From Pseudomonadota bacterium (GTDB taxonomy: Bacteria; Pseudomonadota; Alphaproteobacteria; Rhodospirillales; Magnetospirillaceae), in NCBI GenBank assembly GCA_021793155.1, contig JAJYTF010000021.1, positions 1-64,000 of the forward strand: 64,000 nucleotides of DNA, read 5' to 3'. A model generated the notes under the pieces. The model had not been told where the DNA came from. It saw only the letters and a list, made by a program, of their open reading frames with translations, and searched no databases. The position numbers and the translations under genes are program-made. Numbering within the stretch: position 1 is the stretch's first letter; each line of letters begins with the position of its first letter. This document shows positions 1-11,350 of this stretch, piece after piece.

Positions 1-507
1 CCTTCCATCGTCTTCACTTGTCAAACAGCCCGGCAAACCTTCCGTCCGCCGCCCCCGCCTTCGCTTTCGCTCCGTCGGGAGGCCGGGGTTTTACGCCACC
101 CGGCAAAGCGCGTCAACCTCTTTTTTTCCGCCGTTTTTCACCAGGTCATCGACCCATGGTGCCGTCCGGTGGAGGCGCGGTTTCTACGCCCGGTCAGCCC
201 GGCTGTCAATTGCCTTTTTCCAAAATTCGTAACGAGAGTCGAAATCGGCTTCTGCCGTTCGGCCTCCCCCCCAAGCGATTGGCCGGCCCAGCCTTGCCTT
301 TTGGCGGAAGGCCTGACATAACGGTCGGAAATCAAGGGGGTGGGCCGTTTTCCGCTCTTTTTGCCTAACGGCAACCGACGACTTCGGCGACTGTTTCTCA
401 TAATACGCCGTTGCGCGATCGGCTAAGGCCGTCGAGCAAACAAGGTGCAGAAGGAGGGCAATTGCTCCCCGAACGAACCGTCACGCCGAGCATCTGGAGG
501 GGAAGGG
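1..507. other. Stretch without a convincing gene
   Basis: No reading frame here looks like a protein. The candidate frames on either strand (18-368 plus, 138-401 minus) are rich in Pro, Arg and Gly with no recognisable motif, as expected of GC-rich non-coding DNA. The end nearest 507 should hold the promoter and leader of the downstream peptidase gene, but I could not pick a convincing -35/-10 pair. A 3' end of a gene lying left of the window cannot be excluded. Confidence 0.5.
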
Positions 508-1869
508 ATGCCCTTTACGACCAAGACGTCGATTCGTGTGGCCGTGATTGCGGGAGTAACCGCCCTGGCCGTCGCCGCCGTGGTCCTCACCAAACATCCC
601 CCCGAACTGGTCAGGAAACATCTGCCGCAGCCCACCGTCGCGACCGTTCCTGAATTGGAACCGGTCCTGCAGAAGCAGGCCATGGTGTCCCCCATCTCAG
701 ACAGCCAGCTGGAAGATGAGGGCTCGCGGCCGATTCAGACCGTGGTCGAAGCGGAACAAGGCGACACCTTGCTGGATCTTCTGATGAAGGCCGGGGTGGA
801 GCGCGGCGAAGCCACCAAGGCGATCGATGCCTTGACCGAGGTCTACAATCCCCGAGCTCTCAAGACCGGCCAGGAAGTGACCGTGACCTTCGAACGCCCC
901 TCCGACGGCATTGGTTCCGGGCCGTTCGACGCCGTCACCCTGCAACCGGATGCCGGCCGGCAGGTGGGCGCTAAGCGCGGCCAGGACGGTTTTTCCGCTA
1001 CTGAGATCAAGCGGCAGACGATCCGGCAACTGGCCCATTTCAGCGGCACGATCAAGGGTAGCCTGTTCGAGTCGGCTATTGCCGCCGGCGTCCCACCCCA
1101 GGTTCTGGCCGAAATGATCCGCGCCTATTCCTATGACGTGGACTTTCAGCGCGACATCCACCCCGGTGACCGCTTCGAAGTGATGTTCGAACATTTCGTC
1201 GACAGCAAGGGAAAGCTGGTGCGGAACGGTGACATCCTGTACGCGAGCCTTACCCTGACCGGCGAAGTCATGCCGATCTACCGCTATGTCGATTCCACCG
1301 GCATGGCTGATTACTACAACGCCAAGGGCGAGAGCGTACGCAAGGCGCTGCTGCGCACCCCGGTCGACGGAGCCAGGATCAGTTCGGGCTTCGGCATGCG
1401 GATGCATCCCATTCTGGGTTTCACCACGATGCACAAGGGGGTCGACTTCGCGGTAAGCACCGGCACGCCGGTGATGGCGGCCGGCGCCGGCACCATCGAC
1501 TATGCCGGTCCGAACGGCTCCTACGGCTATTACGTGCGTATCCAGCACGACGCCATCCACTCCACCGCCTATGCTCATCTGTCGCGCTTCGCCCAGGGCA
1601 TCCGGGTCGGCAAGCGCGTAAGCCAAGGCCAAGTGATTGCCTTCTCGGGGGCGACCGGCCGCGCAACCGGCCCGCATCTGCATTACGAGGTCCTGGTCAA
1701 GGATGTCCAGGTCAACCCGATGAGCGTCAAGTTCCAGTCGGGCAACAAGCTGGCCGGTAAGGAACTGGCCCGCTTCCTATCGTCGATCAAGGAAGCGCAG
1801 GAGTGGCTGGTGCAAACCCCGGTGGCGAGCAAAGTGGCCCTGGCCAAACCGACCGCCAAGGCCAACTAA
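508..1869 (+). CDS. M23 family murein metallopeptidase
   Basis: A 453-aa envelope-anchored LytM/M23 endopeptidase predicted to cut peptidoglycan cross-bridges in the periplasm. An N-terminal hydrophobic segment (about residues 7-27) is an uncleaved signal or membrane anchor. It is followed by a LysM/OapA-like stretch (about 70-110) and a C-terminal M23 domain. The zinc ligands are visible: His309 and Asp313 in HKGVD, and His390 and His392 in HLHYE. All are present, so it is probably an active enzyme rather than a degenerate activator. I chose the ATG at 508 because a strong GGAGGGG ribosome site sits just upstream; an in-frame upstream start at 445 would add 21 residues lacking protein character. 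It stands alone, facing away from the region to its left. Confidence 0.9.
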   Translation: MPFTTKTSIRVAVIAGVTALAVAAVVLTKHPPELVRKHLPQPTVATVPELEPVLQKQAMVSPISDSQLEDEGSRPIQTVVEAEQGDTLLDLLMKAGVERGEATKAIDALTEVYNPRALKTGQEVTVTFERPSDGIGSGPFDAVTLQPDAGRQVGAKRGQDGFSATEIKRQTIRQLAHFSGTIKGSLFESAIAAGVPPQVLAEMIRAYSYDVDFQRDIHPGDRFEVMFEHFVDSKGKLVRNGDILYASLTLTGEVMPIYRYVDSTGMADYYNAKGESVRKALLRTPVDGARISSGFGMRMHPILGFTTMHKGVDFAVSTGTPVMAAGAGTIDYAGPNGSYGYYVRIQHDAIHSTAYAHLSRFAQGIRVGKRVSQGQVIAFSGATGRATGPHLHYEVLVKDVQVNPMSVKFQSGNKLAGKELARFLSSIKEAQEWLVQTPVASKVALAKPTAKAN

Positions 1870-1886
1870 ATTGCTTTTTCGCCTTC

Positions 1887-1926
1887 CGTCATCCGCGGGC
1901 GTGACCCGGAGGTCCATGGAATGACG
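1887..1926. repeat. Short intergenic palindromic repeat
   Basis: A 40-bp segment begins CGTCAT and ends ATGACG (perfect 6-bp ends) around a GC-rich core. Its edges resemble those of the element at 51906-51975 (GTCATCC and GGATGAC). It lies 17 bp after the M23 peptidase stop codon. From memory this resembles dispersed intergenic repeats of alphaproteobacterial genomes; copy number cannot be judged here. Confidence 0.45.
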
Positions 1927-1960
1927 AGGTCGGAGTGACCCTGTGCGATCATACCTCGGC

Positions 1961-2221
1961 CTAATAGACCGGGTACTCTTGGCTCCACTCGAAAACGCCG
2001 TGCGCGCGGCCGCGTTTCCGCCTCTCCCCGGCGAAGGCTCCGCCGGAGGCGGAAATGCGGCCCCGCAACGCCGCTACTTCCAGCAGCAACTGGGCATATG
2101 CGACTGGAGCCAGGTTGTGCGCGGCGGCGAAGCGCCGACAGATTTCGTTGGCTTCCTTGGTATCGGCCGCCAGATTGGCGACACGGATGGCAAGGCGCAT
2201 GATTTCTGGTGAAGCTCTCAT
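1961..2221 (-). CDS. Small hypothetical protein
   Basis: A possible 86-aa protein of unknown function. The first half (about residues 5-50) is a plausible helical segment rich in Ala, Leu, Ile and Glu, unlike the Arg/Pro-rich product of the overlapping plus-strand frame. The C-terminal third is basic and less protein-like. The chosen ATG at 2221 follows a weak GTGAGG ribosome site; an upstream start at 2239 is also in frame. It lies downstream of clpB on the same strand but beyond a strong hairpin, so it is unlikely to be in that operon. I recognise no family. It could be a spurious frame. Confidence 0.4.
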   Translation of the reverse strand: MRASPEIMRLAIRVANLAADTKEANEICRRFAAAHNLAPVAYAQLLLEVAALRGRISASGGAFAGERRKRGRAHGVFEWSQEYPVY

Positions 2222-2290
2222 GCGCCTCACCCTACCCATCCGAGCCTTAAAAGGCGATTACCCGAAAGCGAAAGCCACTTACGCCCAAGG

Positions 2291-2330
2291 CCTAGTACCC
2301 TGAACCACTCAAATGGTTCAGGGCACTAGG
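2291..2330. repeat. Long perfect-stem palindrome downstream of clpB
   Basis: A 40-bp inverted repeat: outer arms CCTAGT/ACTAGG (6 bp), one mismatch, inner arms CCCTGAACCA/TGGTTCAGGG (10 bp), and a 6-nt loop at 2308-2313. It sits 15 bp beyond the clpB stop codon and could stop transcription of clpB. There is no T-run, so it is more likely a mobile palindromic unit or a stabilising 3' hairpin than a classical intrinsic terminator. Confidence 0.7.
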
Positions 2331-2345
2331 CGCTTCCGCAGGCGT

Positions 2346-4943
<2,598 letters not shown>

Positions 4944-5024
4944 GGCCTGGGAACCTCCTGGGCGACAAGGTCCGTCAGCCCTTCTTCGGAAGCCGCCGAC
5001 AAACCCCTCTTGAGACGTTACCTA

Positions 5025-5052
5025 ATATGGACCAGATCGGCCGTCTCGCAAG
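5025..5052 (-). promoter_or_regulatory. Probable RpoH (sigma-32) heat-shock promoter of clpB
   Basis: On the minus strand the sequence reads CTTGCG (5052-5047), a 16-bp spacer, then CCATAT (5030-5025). This fits the alphaproteobacterial RpoH pattern of a CTTG-type -35 and a CCATAT/CTATAT-type -10. Transcription would begin near 5017, giving a leader of about 75 nt before the clpB ATG at 4943. ClpB is a classical RpoH target. The rest of 4944-5279 shows no gene. Confidence 0.65.
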
Positions 5053-5279
5053 CGACCGAAGTCCAGGTCTCCATGCAATCTGTGGTATTGAACGCGCCCT
5101 GCGGATTCAGCACGATTTAACCGGCTGAACCGGGCCAAGGACAAAGCGGTTGGCTCGAGAATTCGTCGTCGCAAACGCAGGGAAGTGACCTTAAGGCCAG
5201 CAGTACGCGCCTTGAATGCTTCGTTGCGGTTGCAATGATCGGATACTGCCAATTCACCGTGTATGGGCTAAGGGGAACG

Positions 5280-6974
5280 GTGTTGTCGACGACGGCACTT
5301 GTCGTAAGGACCGATCGGGACCGTTTCGTCGCCCTGGCGTTCTGCTGGGCCGACCTGCTGTTCGAGGTCGATCCGCAGATGAAGATTGCCTTCGCCGCCG
5401 GCCCTACCGAAGCCTTCTTCCGCAAAAGCACCCGCCAACTGGCCGGCACCTCCTTCGAAGAACTGCTGGCCCCACCTGCTCGACGAGGGCTCGGCCAGGC
5501 GCTCGCTCGAGCGGTCAGACATGGCCGCTTTGACAACGAAACCGTTGTGATCGGCCGGCCAGGCGGCGGTACGCTCGCCATGTCCGTTTCGGGCTATTGG
5601 CTCCACGGTCCGGGTAGCAACCTGTATCTCGGAATGCGTCGGGCCGCGCCGGAGGCCGGGGGCCCGGCTTACAGGACGCAGAGCGGTCTGCCAGACGCCC
5701 GAACATTCAGCGGCCTGGCGGCGGAGCGGATCAAGAGCCTCCAGAAGGTCGGCACGCAGACCGAGATCACCTTGCTGGTGCTGGCCGAATTGGAACAGCT
5801 TTACGAGCGCCTCGACGACGCCAGCCGGATTCGATTACGCCGAAAGGTGACAGCGGCGCTCAAGGCTGGCTCGCTCGACGGCGAGGCAGTGGCAGAAGTG
5901 GCCGACGGCCGCTATTCGGTGCTGCGCCAGGCCCGCTCCGGGATCGACAGCCTGGCGGCCCAGTTGGAGGACATCACAAGGTCGATCGATCCGTTCGGCG
6001 CGGGGGTTACCGTGGACACCACCTCGATCGGCATGGAACCGGCCATGGCAGTCAGCCAGAAACATTTGGCCAAGGGACTGCTCTACGCGATGAACCGCTT
6101 CCGCGACACGCGAGGAAAGGATTTCAACATCGGTTCGCTCAGCGCCAATATCGGCGAATTGTGCCGAACCGCGGTCAAGGAGGTCAGCGGCTTCCGCCAG
6201 CTTCTAGCCGGTGCGGAGTTCGATCTGGCCGTCCAGCCCATCGTCGACGTCCATTCGGGCGAGATTCTTCATTACGAGGCGCTGTGCCGCTTCCGCAACG
6301 TGCCGGCCATGGAATCACCTTACGGAACCATCAGCTTCGCCGAAGAAACGGAAATGATCCACGACTTCGACTTGGCGATGGTGGAGAAGACCTTGACATG
6401 GCTTGCCGCACCGGCGGCAAACTCGCGACGGCTTTCGGTCGCCGTCAACATTTCCGGCCATTCGATCGGCATACCGGCTTTCGCCGCCGCCCTTCAGCGG
6501 ATGCTGACGGAGAACGCCTGGAGCCGCGGCCGGCTGGTCTTTGAGATCACCGAATCGGCCCGCATAAGGGATTTGACCTCAGCCAACTGTTTCGTCCAGG
6601 CGCTGCGCCAGAACGGCCATCTCGTTGCTCTGGACGATTTCGGCGCAGGCGCGGCATCGTTCCAATATTTGAGCAGTATCGAGGTGGACCTGGTCAAGCT
6701 GGACGGCACGGCGCTCCGCCATGCCGAACAGGCCCCGAAAGGCCGAGCTTTCCTGTCGGCCCTGACCGAGTTGTGCAAGCGGCTCAACGTCAAAACCATC
6801 GCCGAAATGGTCGACACCCCGGAACGCCTTAAGTTCTGCCGGGATTGCGGCTGCAACTATGTGCAGGGCTATCTTTTCGGCCGGCCGGCGCCCGACGTCA
6901 AATCCTTCGCCCCGCTCCCGTCGGCCCATCTGTTCCGCGCCAGGCATTGGGGAGATGGCGGGTCCTGGTTCTGA
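5280..6974 (+). CDS. EAL-domain cyclic-di-GMP phosphodiesterase with N-terminal PAS-like sensor
   Basis: A soluble protein of about 564 aa. The N-terminal 130 residues look PAS-like, followed by a linker and a C-terminal EAL domain (about 315-555) that hydrolyses c-di-GMP to pGpG. The catalytic signature appears intact: the EAL motif as YEALCRF, the Asn of VNISG, the Glu of FEITES, DDFGAG with the paired Asp, the Lys of DLVKLDG, the Glu of KTIAEM and the Gln of YVQGYLFGRP. No GGDEF domain or membrane segment is seen. I prefer GTG 5280 (AAGGGG five bases upstream) over ATG 5235; TTG 5283 is equally possible. It is divergent from clpB and probably monocistronic. Confidence 0.88.
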   Translation: MLSTTALVVRTDRDRFVALAFCWADLLFEVDPQMKIAFAAGPTEAFFRKSTRQLAGTSFEELLAPPARRGLGQALARAVRHGRFDNETVVIGRPGGGTLAMSVSGYWLHGPGSNLYLGMRRAAPEAGGPAYRTQSGLPDARTFSGLAAERIKSLQKVGTQTEITLLVLAELEQLYERLDDASRIRLRRKVTAALKAGSLDGEAVAEVADGRYSVLRQARSGIDSLAAQLEDITRSIDPFGAGVTVDTTSIGMEPAMAVSQKHLAKGLLYAMNRFRDTRGKDFNIGSLSANIGELCRTAVKEVSGFRQLLAGAEFDLAVQPIVDVHSGEILHYEALCRFRNVPAMESPYGTISFAEETEMIHDFDLAMVEKTLTWLAAPAANSRRLSVAVNISGHSIGIPAFAAALQRMLTENAWSRGRLVFEITESARIRDLTSANCFVQALRQNGHLVALDDFGAGAASFQYLSSIEVDLVKLDGTALRHAEQAPKGRAFLSALTELCKRLNVKTIAEMVDTPERLKFCRDCGCNYVQGYLFGRPAPDVKSFAPLPSAHLFRARHWGDGGSWF

Positions 6975-7119
6975 AGCCAATACCGTTGGCTTGAGACCTC
7001 ATCACCCGCAACCATTTCCCTCGTTGCCGCAGCCCGTCGCCTTCGACCTTGTCGACGCCGCGACGGAAACCAAAACCCTCTTCCAGCAGGTGTTTGATGA
7101 CCGGCGTGGTCCATCGTCG

Positions 7120-7356
7120 GCCGGCCGAAGATCGGTCACACGCGTCGCCGCCCAGGCCATCAGCAGGGCGAAGACATCCACCAGCATATGGCCGCGCGTC
7201 GGCAAGCAGTGCCAGCGAGCCTGAAGCCAGGCCCCCGGCGACATCCACCACCATGAACAGGGCGGTGACCCCAAAGGCGATGAGGGCCGGCCGATCGTCC
7301 TCGCCATTGGCCGACAGGAGGCCATGGGGCGACTGGTGGGAGACGACGCCGGTCAT
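7120..7356 (-). pseudogene. Remnant of a cation diffusion facilitator (CzcD-type) efflux transporter
   Basis: One frame encodes CDF transmembrane helix 1, ending ...SGSLALLADA near 7195. The continuation GHMLVDVFALLMAWAATR lies in the neighbouring frame, so about one base has been inserted at 7192-7196. CDF similarity ends near 7131, after helix 2, so roughly four fifths of a normal 300-aa transporter is missing. The sequence from 7130 down to about 6975 shows no recognisable continuation. No start codon or ribosome site is convincing. I infer a decaying gene; a sequencing error could explain the frameshift but not the truncation. Confidence 0.65.
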
Positions 7357-7375
7357 CGCGCCGTCAGGCAGGCGG

Positions 7376-7789
7376 TCACGCGGTGACCGCTTCCGCCTGG
7401 CCTTCCTCTCCGCCTTCCGGCTCGTCTTCGCCGGCGGCCTCGTCTTTCTCTTCCGCTTCCAGTTCGCCGGGCAGCATCATCTGGTCGTCTGCCGGAGTGG
7501 GCAGGCTGCGCATCGGATGGCGGCCATTGGCCTGGTTCTGGTTGTTGATCACCCGAAAATAATGCTCGGCGTGCTGATAGAAGTTCTCAGCCGCGATGCG
7601 ATCACCCTGGGACGAAGCATCCCGGGCTAGCGCAAGATATTTTTCCAATACCTGATGGGCATTGCCGCGAATGCGGATATCGGGCCCGTTGCTGTCGTAA
7701 GTTTGATTGCGCGGCGGCAGATGTTTCTTTCCGCTGCCGTTATTGCTACGGCCGCGTGAACGCTGCTTGGCGTTTGGTCCTGGTTTCAT
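7376..7789 (-). CDS. DUF4167 domain-containing protein
   Basis: A 137-aa cytoplasmic protein of unknown function. The basic N-terminus (about residues 1-35, Lys/Arg/Asn/Gly rich) suggests nucleic-acid binding. It is followed by the DUF4167 core, including the GPDIRIRG and AENFYQHAEHYFRV segments, and an acidic low-complexity tail. The family is characteristic of Alphaproteobacteria and is usually encoded near prmC and prfA, as here. It is the last gene of the minus-strand run, about 240 bp beyond prmC, so it may have its own promoter in 7790-8028, where I see nothing else. Confidence 0.88.
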   Translation of the reverse strand: MKPGPNAKQRSRGRSNNGSGKKHLPPRNQTYDSNGPDIRIRGNAHQVLEKYLALARDASSQGDRIAAENFYQHAEHYFRVINNQNQANGRHPMRSLPTPADDQMMLPGELEAEEKDEAAGEDEPEGGEEGQAEAVTA

Positions 7790-8028
7790 GACACCTACAT
7801 ATACCGTGTTGCGTTAATCACACACCTCAGATTCCGGATTCAACTGGCCGAACTCCGCAGGCGCCGGAAAAGCGTCGGTTTGGGATGGCGGCGAACCGGG
7901 ATGAGCGGAGTCAATCGACTCAACGCGGCCTCGATCGTTTGTCGCACGCAGCAACAAAGTAGTCGGGAAACACCGAGTTTCCAACAAGTTTTTTCGGTCC
8001 AACAAGCTTTTTCCAGTCTCTCGACAAA

Positions 8029-8892
8029 TCACTTTGTCCGCTCCGCCGACCGCGATACGACGACGCATCGCGCGACTCCTGCCAAGTCTCGGCGCACCCC
8101 TATCGACACCAGTCCGGTGTTTTGCAGGATCAGGCTGACAGCTTCCGCTTGCCCTTGTCCCACTTCAAGAACGGCAATTCCGCCCGGCTTCAGCAATCGC
8201 ATGACGTCAGGAGCCATCGCTCGGTAGCAATCCAGTCCGTCCGGCCCGCCGGCCAGGGCGCCTTTCGGCTCGAACGCCGATACTTCGACTTCCAAGCCGG
8301 CGATCTCCTGCTCGGGGATATAGGGCGGATTGGAAACGATTACATCAAATAATCCGTCGATCCCCCTACCCCAATCGCCAAAGACGAAACCGGCTCGACG
8401 GTCGAAGCCCAGCGCCTTGGCGTTATCGGCCGCAACGGCCAGGGCGGCCTGGCTGACATCGACTCCGAGGCCGCTGGCATAAGGCAGTTCGCTCAGCAAA
8501 GCGAGCAGAATGCAGCCGGTACCTGTACCGAAATCGAGAAGCTTTAGCGGCGCCTGCCGATCGGCCATATGACTGAGGGCCGCTTCGACTACCGTTTCCG
8601 TGTCGGGCCGAGGATCGAGTGTATCGCTGGTGACCTTGAACGGCAGGCTCCAGAATTCTCGTTGCCCGATGATATGCGATATCGGCTCGCGTCGTTCGCG
8701 GCGGGCCGCCAGGGCCTCCACCTGATCCGCCTCGGCTGCCGTCAGGCGGCGCTCCGGGTGGCTGAACACCTGGGTACCGTCCACGGCCAAGGCGTAGGCC
8801 AGCAGGATGCGGGCATCGAGGCGGGCCGACGGGATTCCCGCGACGCGCAGGCGATCGGTCAGCCGAGCCAGGATTTCGCCGACGCTGGTCAT
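8029..8892 (-). CDS. prmC: Release factor glutamine methyltransferase PrmC (HemK)
   Basis: A 287-aa S-adenosylmethionine-dependent methyltransferase that modifies the Gln of the GGQ motif of release factors RF1 and RF2, improving termination. The N-terminal helical substrate-binding region (residues 1-80) precedes a Rossmann-type domain with the SAM-binding motif LDFGTGTGC (119-127) and the diagnostic NPPY motif at 188-191. Its ATG overlaps the prfA stop by 4 bp (8889-8892), indicating translational coupling with its own substrate gene. Length is normal. Confidence 0.96.
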   Translation of the reverse strand: MTSVGEILARLTDRLRVAGIPSARLDARILLAYALAVDGTQVFSHPERRLTAAEADQVEALAARRERREPISHIIGQREFWSLPFKVTSDTLDPRPDTETVVEAALSHMADRQAPLKLLDFGTGTGCILLALLSELPYASGLGVDVSQAALAVAADNAKALGFDRRAGFVFGDWGRGIDGLFDVIVSNPPYIPEQEIAGLEVEVSAFEPKGALAGGPDGLDCYRAMAPDVMRLLKPGGIAVLEVGQGQAEAVSLILQNTGLVSIGVRRDLAGVARCVVVSRSAERTK

Positions 8893-9968
8893 TCCATTTC
8901 GGCCAGCCGCGCCGCCTGGTCGGCGGCAATCAGTGCCTCGACCAGTTCGTCCAGCGCCTCGCCCTCCATCACCTTGTCGATCTTGTAGAGGGTAAGATTG
9001 ATGCGATGGTCGGTGACGCGGCCCTGCGGGAAGTTGTAGGTGCGGATGCGTTCCGAGCGGTCGCCCGAGCCCACCTGATTCTTACGGTTGGCGGCCCGCT
9101 CAGCATCCTTCATTTCACGCTCGCGCTCGTAAAGGCGGGCCCGCAGGATCTTCAACGCCTTGGCCTTGTTTTTGTGCTGGCTTTTCTCGTCCTGGCACTG
9201 CACGACGATGTTGGTCGGCAGGTGGACGACGCGCACCGCCGAATCGGTGGTGTTGACGCTTTGCCCGCCCGATCCCTGCGAACGGAACACGTCGATGCGC
9301 AGATCCTTCTCATCGATCTGTATGTCCACCTCTTCCGCTTCCGGCAGCACCGCCACCGTCGCCGCCGAGGTATGGATACGTCCGCCCGCCTCGGTCACCG
9401 GCACCCGCTGCACGCGGTGGACACCCGATTCGAACTTCAGGCGGGCGAACACGCCCCGCCCGGTGATGCCGGCCACCGCCTCCTTGAAGCCACCCAGGCC
9501 GGTATCGTTGACATCCAGGGCCTCAAATCGCCAGCCTTGCTGCCCCGCATAGCGTTCGTACATGCGGAACAGTTCGGCGGCGAACAAAGCCGCTTCTTCA
9601 CCGCCGGTACCCGCCCGTACTTCGAGGATCGCATTTTTGGCATCCGCCTCGTCCTTCGGCAGCAGCGCCAACTGCACCTCGCGCTCCAGCCCGGGCAGCC
9701 GATCCTTCAGGGCATAGAATTCTTCCTCGGCCAGTTGGCGCATCTCAAGATCGGCCGCCGGGTCATCCTTCATCAGCGCCGCGTCCTGCATTTCGGCCTG
9801 GGCCTGGCGCAGGCTCTTGATTCCCGCCACTACAGGATCCAATTCGGCCAGTTCCTTCGACATGCGCACGAAGCTCTGGGCGTCGGTGCCGCCGCCTTCC
9901 CCCGCCAGCATGGCCGATAATTCGGCGTGGCGGGCCAACACCCGGTCAAAGGTCTGTTCCAGATTCAC
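8889..9968 (-). CDS. prfA: Peptide chain release factor 1
   Basis: A 359-aa class I release factor that recognises UAA and UAG and triggers peptidyl-tRNA hydrolysis. The GGQ catalytic motif is at residues 234-236 in GSGGQSVN. The stop-codon-reading tripeptide is PVT at 190-192, in the position of the RF1 PxT rather than the RF2 SPF. The N-terminal coiled-coil domain and the basic C-terminal segment are complete. It is followed with a 4-bp overlap by prmC and lies 119 bp after hemA. The order hemA-prfA-prmC is the same as the classical enterobacterial operon. Confidence 0.97.
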   Translation of the reverse strand: MNLEQTFDRVLARHAELSAMLAGEGGGTDAQSFVRMSKELAELDPVVAGIKSLRQAQAEMQDAALMKDDPAADLEMRQLAEEEFYALKDRLPGLEREVQLALLPKDEADAKNAILEVRAGTGGEEAALFAAELFRMYERYAGQQGWRFEALDVNDTGLGGFKEAVAGITGRGVFARLKFESGVHRVQRVPVTEAGGRIHTSAATVAVLPEAEEVDIQIDEKDLRIDVFRSQGSGGQSVNTTDSAVRVVHLPTNIVVQCQDEKSQHKNKAKALKILRARLYEREREMKDAERAANRKNQVGSGDRSERIRTYNFPQGRVTDHRINLTLYKIDKVMEGEALDELVEALIAADQAARLAEME

Positions 9969-10055
9969 GTTTATCTTGTCCCTCAGGCGCCGGGGGCGCG
10001 CCTCCGCGCGCTCGGCTACCTCCGCTAAAGCTCCGGCCCCCTCAACGGGCTAGTC

Positions 10056-10072
10056 ACGAGGCTTCGCCTCGT
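10056..10072. terminator. Small hairpin between hemA and prfA
   Basis: A perfect 7-bp stem (ACGAGGC/GCCTCGT) with a TTC loop lies in the 119-bp gap between the hemA stop codon and the prfA start. There is no T-run, so complete termination is unlikely; it could be an mRNA-processing or partial-termination hairpin. Confidence 0.4.
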
Positions 10073-10087
10073 TCCGGCACCTGATGT

Positions 10088-11350
10088 CTATTCCAGCCGG
10101 AACAGACGCCGCAGCAGTCCTTCCGCCGCTTCCCATTCGACTGCGGCGGCGTCGCCGCCGCTGGCGATTTCCTTCATCACCTCGCTGGGATCATGCAGCA
10201 GGCGATTGACCAGCAGACGGGTCGCCCGATCGGCGTCGTCGCCCGCCTCTTCCAGCACCTGCTCGCGCGCCGCATCGAAGCGTCCGCGCAATGCCACGAT
10301 GGCCGGTACCGCGGCCCGCGCAGCGCGCCCCTTGATGAACAGGCCAACTTCGGCATCGATGATGGACCAAGCTTCGCGCGCCGCCGCCTCGCGGGTGGCA
10401 CGCCCTTCCATCGCGACCTGCTCAAGATCGGTCAGATCATAGAGAAAGGCGCCATCCACGCGGTTGACGGCCGGATCGATGTCCCCCGGAATGCCAGCGT
10501 CCACCAGGAACATAGGCTTACGCCGGCGTTTGCGCAATGCCGCCTGGACATGCTCGGGCGCGATCACCGTATGCCGGGAACTGACCGAGGTCAGAACGAT
10601 GTCCGCCTCCACCAGCAGCATCGGCATTTCCTCGAAAGCGGCGAAATGGCAGTTGAGACTTTCCGCCAATGCCTCGGCCCGGCTTTGCCGCGGTGCGGCT
10701 ACGACCAGTCGGCGCAAGCCGGCGGCCAGCAGGCTTTCGGCGACCAGTTCGCCCATGTCGCCGGCCCCCAGCAGCAGGCCATCGCATTCAGTCAATTCGC
10801 CGTGCAGGTCGCGGGCGAACTGCACGGCCGCCGAAGCGATGGAAACCGGCCGCTCGGCCACCGCCGTTTCGGACCGTACCCGCTTGGCCGCGCCATAGGC
10901 CGCGGCCAACAGGTTTTCCAGTTCGGCCCCGCACAGCCCGGCCTCCCGAGCCATGCGATGACAGGCTTTTACCTGGCCCAGAACATGGGGCTCGCCGATG
11001 ACCAGGCTGTCCAGGGAGGACGTCACGGCGAAACAGTGACGCACGGCCGCCTGGTCGGACAGTGTGTAGAGTTCACCCGCCAAGCTGTCCGGGCGCAAAT
11101 TCGCGCGCTCGGCCAGAGCCGCCATCAGCACCGCTTCGGCGTAAGCGACGTCATGGTGCACAGCCAGAACTTCGACCCGATCGCAGGTGGACAGCGCGAC
11201 AGCCTGGCTCACCCCGGAATCGCGCAAACTCGCAAGAAATGCACTCTGCGCAGCATCGTCGACGAACAATGCGTCGCGCAAGGCCAGCGAACTCGACCGA
11301 TGATTGGCGCCGATGACGATCGGCCGCAGGATGGAGCGATCCGCGCTCAT
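10088..11350 (-). CDS. hemA: Glutamyl-tRNA reductase
   Basis: A 420-aa NADPH-dependent enzyme that reduces glutamyl-tRNA(Glu) to glutamate-1-semialdehyde, the first committed step of the C5 tetrapyrrole pathway. The N-terminal catalytic domain has the nucleophilic Cys56 in LSTCDRVE and the conserved start GANHRSS. The NADPH-binding domain has [10 protein letters not shown], and the C-terminal helical dimerisation domain is complete. It overlaps hisS by 4 bp and precedes prfA. This is not 5-aminolevulinate synthase, although both enzymes carry the name HemA. Most Alphaproteobacteria use ALA synthase, which makes this gene notable. gltX, which supplies its substrate, is at 39507-40844. Confidence 0.95.
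   Translation of the reverse strand: MSADRSILRPIVIGANHRSSSLALRDALFVDDAAQSAFLASLRDSGVSQAVALSTCDRVEVLAVHHDVAYAEAVLMAALAERANLRPDSLAGELYTLSDQAAVRHCFAVTSSLDSLVIGEPHVLGQVKACHRMAREAGLCGAELENLLAAAYGAAKRVRSETAVAERPVSIASAAVQFARDLHGELTECDGLLLGAGDMGELVAESLLAAGLRRLVVAAPRQSRAEALAESLNCHFAAFEEMPMLLVEADIVLTSVSSRHTVIAPEHVQAALRKRRRKPMFLVDAGIPGDIDPAVNRVDGAFLYDLTDLEQVAMEGRATREAAAREAWSIIDAEVGLFIKGRAARAAVPAIVALRGRFDAAREQVLEEAGDDADRATRLLVNRLLHDPSEVMKEIASGGDAAAVEWEAAEGLLRRLFRLE

Noticed and set aside
1943-2212. Plus-strand frame of 89 codons
   Set aside because: Less protein-like than the minus-strand frame across the same DNA and no supporting ribosome site.
7814-8068. Small minus-strand frame beside prmC
   Set aside because: Overlaps the prmC 3' end in another frame, no ribosome site and no protein-like pattern.
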